Both the position numbers and the translations under genes were made by a program. A model generated the notes under the pieces. That model did not search any database. It was not told where the DNA came from and saw only the letters and a program-made list of their open reading frames with translations. DNA of 6,479 bases from Govanella sp037189785. GTDB taxonomy: Bacteria > Pseudomonadota > Alphaproteobacteria > Sphingomonadales > Govanellaceae. The stretch is taken from contig JBBCIP010000029.1 in the NCBI GenBank assembly GCA_037189785.1, positions 1 through 6,479 on the forward strand, read 5' to 3'. Shown here piece by piece: positions 5,887-6,479 of this stretch (positions are counted from its first letter, which is position 1; each line of letters begins with the position of its first letter).

Positions 5887-6479
5887 GATTTTGAGCTGCT
5901 GTTTGCGCACCAGCCGGGGCCGCACTGGCCTTAGCGCCACTATTCCCACGGCCGCCGGTGGGATATTCCACAATGTAGTGATAATAACGCTTGAATGGTA
6001 ATTGAAGCGCCCAATTTTTATCATCATCCGCCATCGCTAGGTATGTTGGCATACGGGGATCTTGAGAACTTGAGGTTGCGCAAAAAGACCCTTCGTGGCC
6101 ACGAAACCAGGTAACCGGATGCCAATTGGCGTATGAATTGCGTTGGAACGGTTCACCAGTGACCCAAAACATGTTTTTAGCACCGCAGTCATAATAGGCC
6201 CCGAACCAAGTATTGTGCTCAAGGCGCAAATTGACGCGTAGAAAGAGCTCCGTTTGAGCAGACGGAATTTTTGCTAAACGGCCTTGCACGCCATTAAAGT
6301 TGCGCTTTTCCGCTTCGGCCAAGGCACCGCGCCAGGACAAACCTTGGCGATTGTTGAAATGGGTTCCGTCGACAAGTTCAAAATAGCTTTTTGTTTCTTC
6401 ATTATAGATTGGCTTGTCGAATAGTGGTTTTGCATTTGCAATGACCACACTTGCCAAAAACGCTGTCATTCCTAGAAAA
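5876..6479 (-). CDS. Predicted secreted C-type-lectin-fold protein, probably missing its first residues
   Basis: The visible protein has 197 residues from the first ATG (6469), but the frame stays open to the right edge. The bases just upstream put AGGA against that ATG, too close for a ribosome-binding site, and no basic n-region precedes the hydrophobic stretch MTAFLASVVIANA. I therefore think the true start is outside the window and this is the end of a signal peptide, cleaved near ANA-KP. Residues about 26-170 resemble a C-type lectin domain: SWRGALAEAEKR, GRLAKIPSAQTELFL, TWFGAYYD, FWVTGEPF, YANWHP and a closing YYHYIVEYP. Only two cysteines are present (95 and 130), and no clear EPN or QPD calcium-site motif is seen. 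A Gly/Ala/Asn/Gln-rich tail (171-197) ends the protein; it is not a PEP-CTERM sorting signal. Such domains bind sugars or other ligands, or act as scaffolds, outside the cytoplasm. Beside polysaccharide genes a glycan-binding role is tempting but unproven. Confidence 0.75.
   Translation of the reverse strand, partial: FLGMTAFLASVVIANAKPLFDKPIYNEETKSYFELVDGTHFNNRQGLSWRGALAEAEKRNFNGVQGRLAKIPSAQTELFLRVNLRLEHNTWFGAYYDCGAKNMFWVTGEPFQRNSYANWHPVTWFRGHEGSFCATSSSQDPRMPTYLAMADDDKNWALQLPFKRYYHYIVEYPTGGRGNSGAKASAAPAGAQTAAQNPNQ

Noticed and set aside
5876..5960. PEP-CTERM or other C-terminal sorting signal on the lectin-fold protein
   Set aside because: The C-terminus is a Gly/Ala/Asn/Gln-rich tail without a PEP motif, membrane helix or basic end, so it is not an exosortase substrate by sequence.
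5096..6001. Plus-strand frames opposite the third glycosyltransferase and the lectin-fold gene
   Set aside because: Both mirror conserved minus-strand coding sequence; the second also crosses the repeat-bearing intergenic gap.

Overview
The window is moderate-GC bacterial DNA carrying six protein-coding genes and no RNA gene, transposon or CRISPR array that I can see. The proteins look alphaproteobacterial, perhaps Rhodospirillales-like. The main reasons are the glycosyltransferase subfamilies and the alanine-rich coiled-coil membrane protein. This is an impression from protein resemblance; no database search was possible.

Left part (1-2000, all minus strand): the 5' end of a hemolysin-family (DUF21/CNNM, HlyC/CorC-type) membrane protein runs off the left edge. 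It lies about 100 bp downstream of a 542-residue membrane protein with four predicted transmembrane segments and a long coiled-coil tail. That layout resembles the MotA/TolQ/ExbB superfamily, and most closely the ZorA-like branch, but no MotB/ZorB-like partner is in view.

Middle (2001-5710): a divergent intergenic region of about 190 bp leads into two plus-strand GT4-type glycosyltransferases whose reading frames overlap by 4 bp (ATGA). A third GT4-type glycosyltransferase converges on them from the minus strand, with only 2 bp between the stop codons. The third closely resembles the glycosyltransferase family associated with exosortase A (PEP-CTERM/XrtA) exopolysaccharide loci. The other two are the kind of enzymes seen in such polysaccharide clusters. 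Together they suggest the edge of an exopolysaccharide assembly locus, with cytoplasmic enzymes adding sugars one after another to a lipid-linked precursor. No exosortase, polymerase, flippase or initiating transferase lies in the window.

Right part (5711-6479): a regulatory-looking 165-bp gap holds a perfect tandem 12-bp repeat just upstream of the third glycosyltransferase. Beyond it is the 3' portion of a minus-strand gene for a predicted secreted C-type-lectin-fold protein, probably cut by the right edge. A 26-bp near-perfect palindrome overlaps its stop codon.

No clearly new system is demonstrated. The best leads are the partnerless ZorA-like protein, the altered EX7E motif in the first glycosyltransferase, the tandem operator-like repeat and the lectin-fold secreted protein beside polysaccharide genes.
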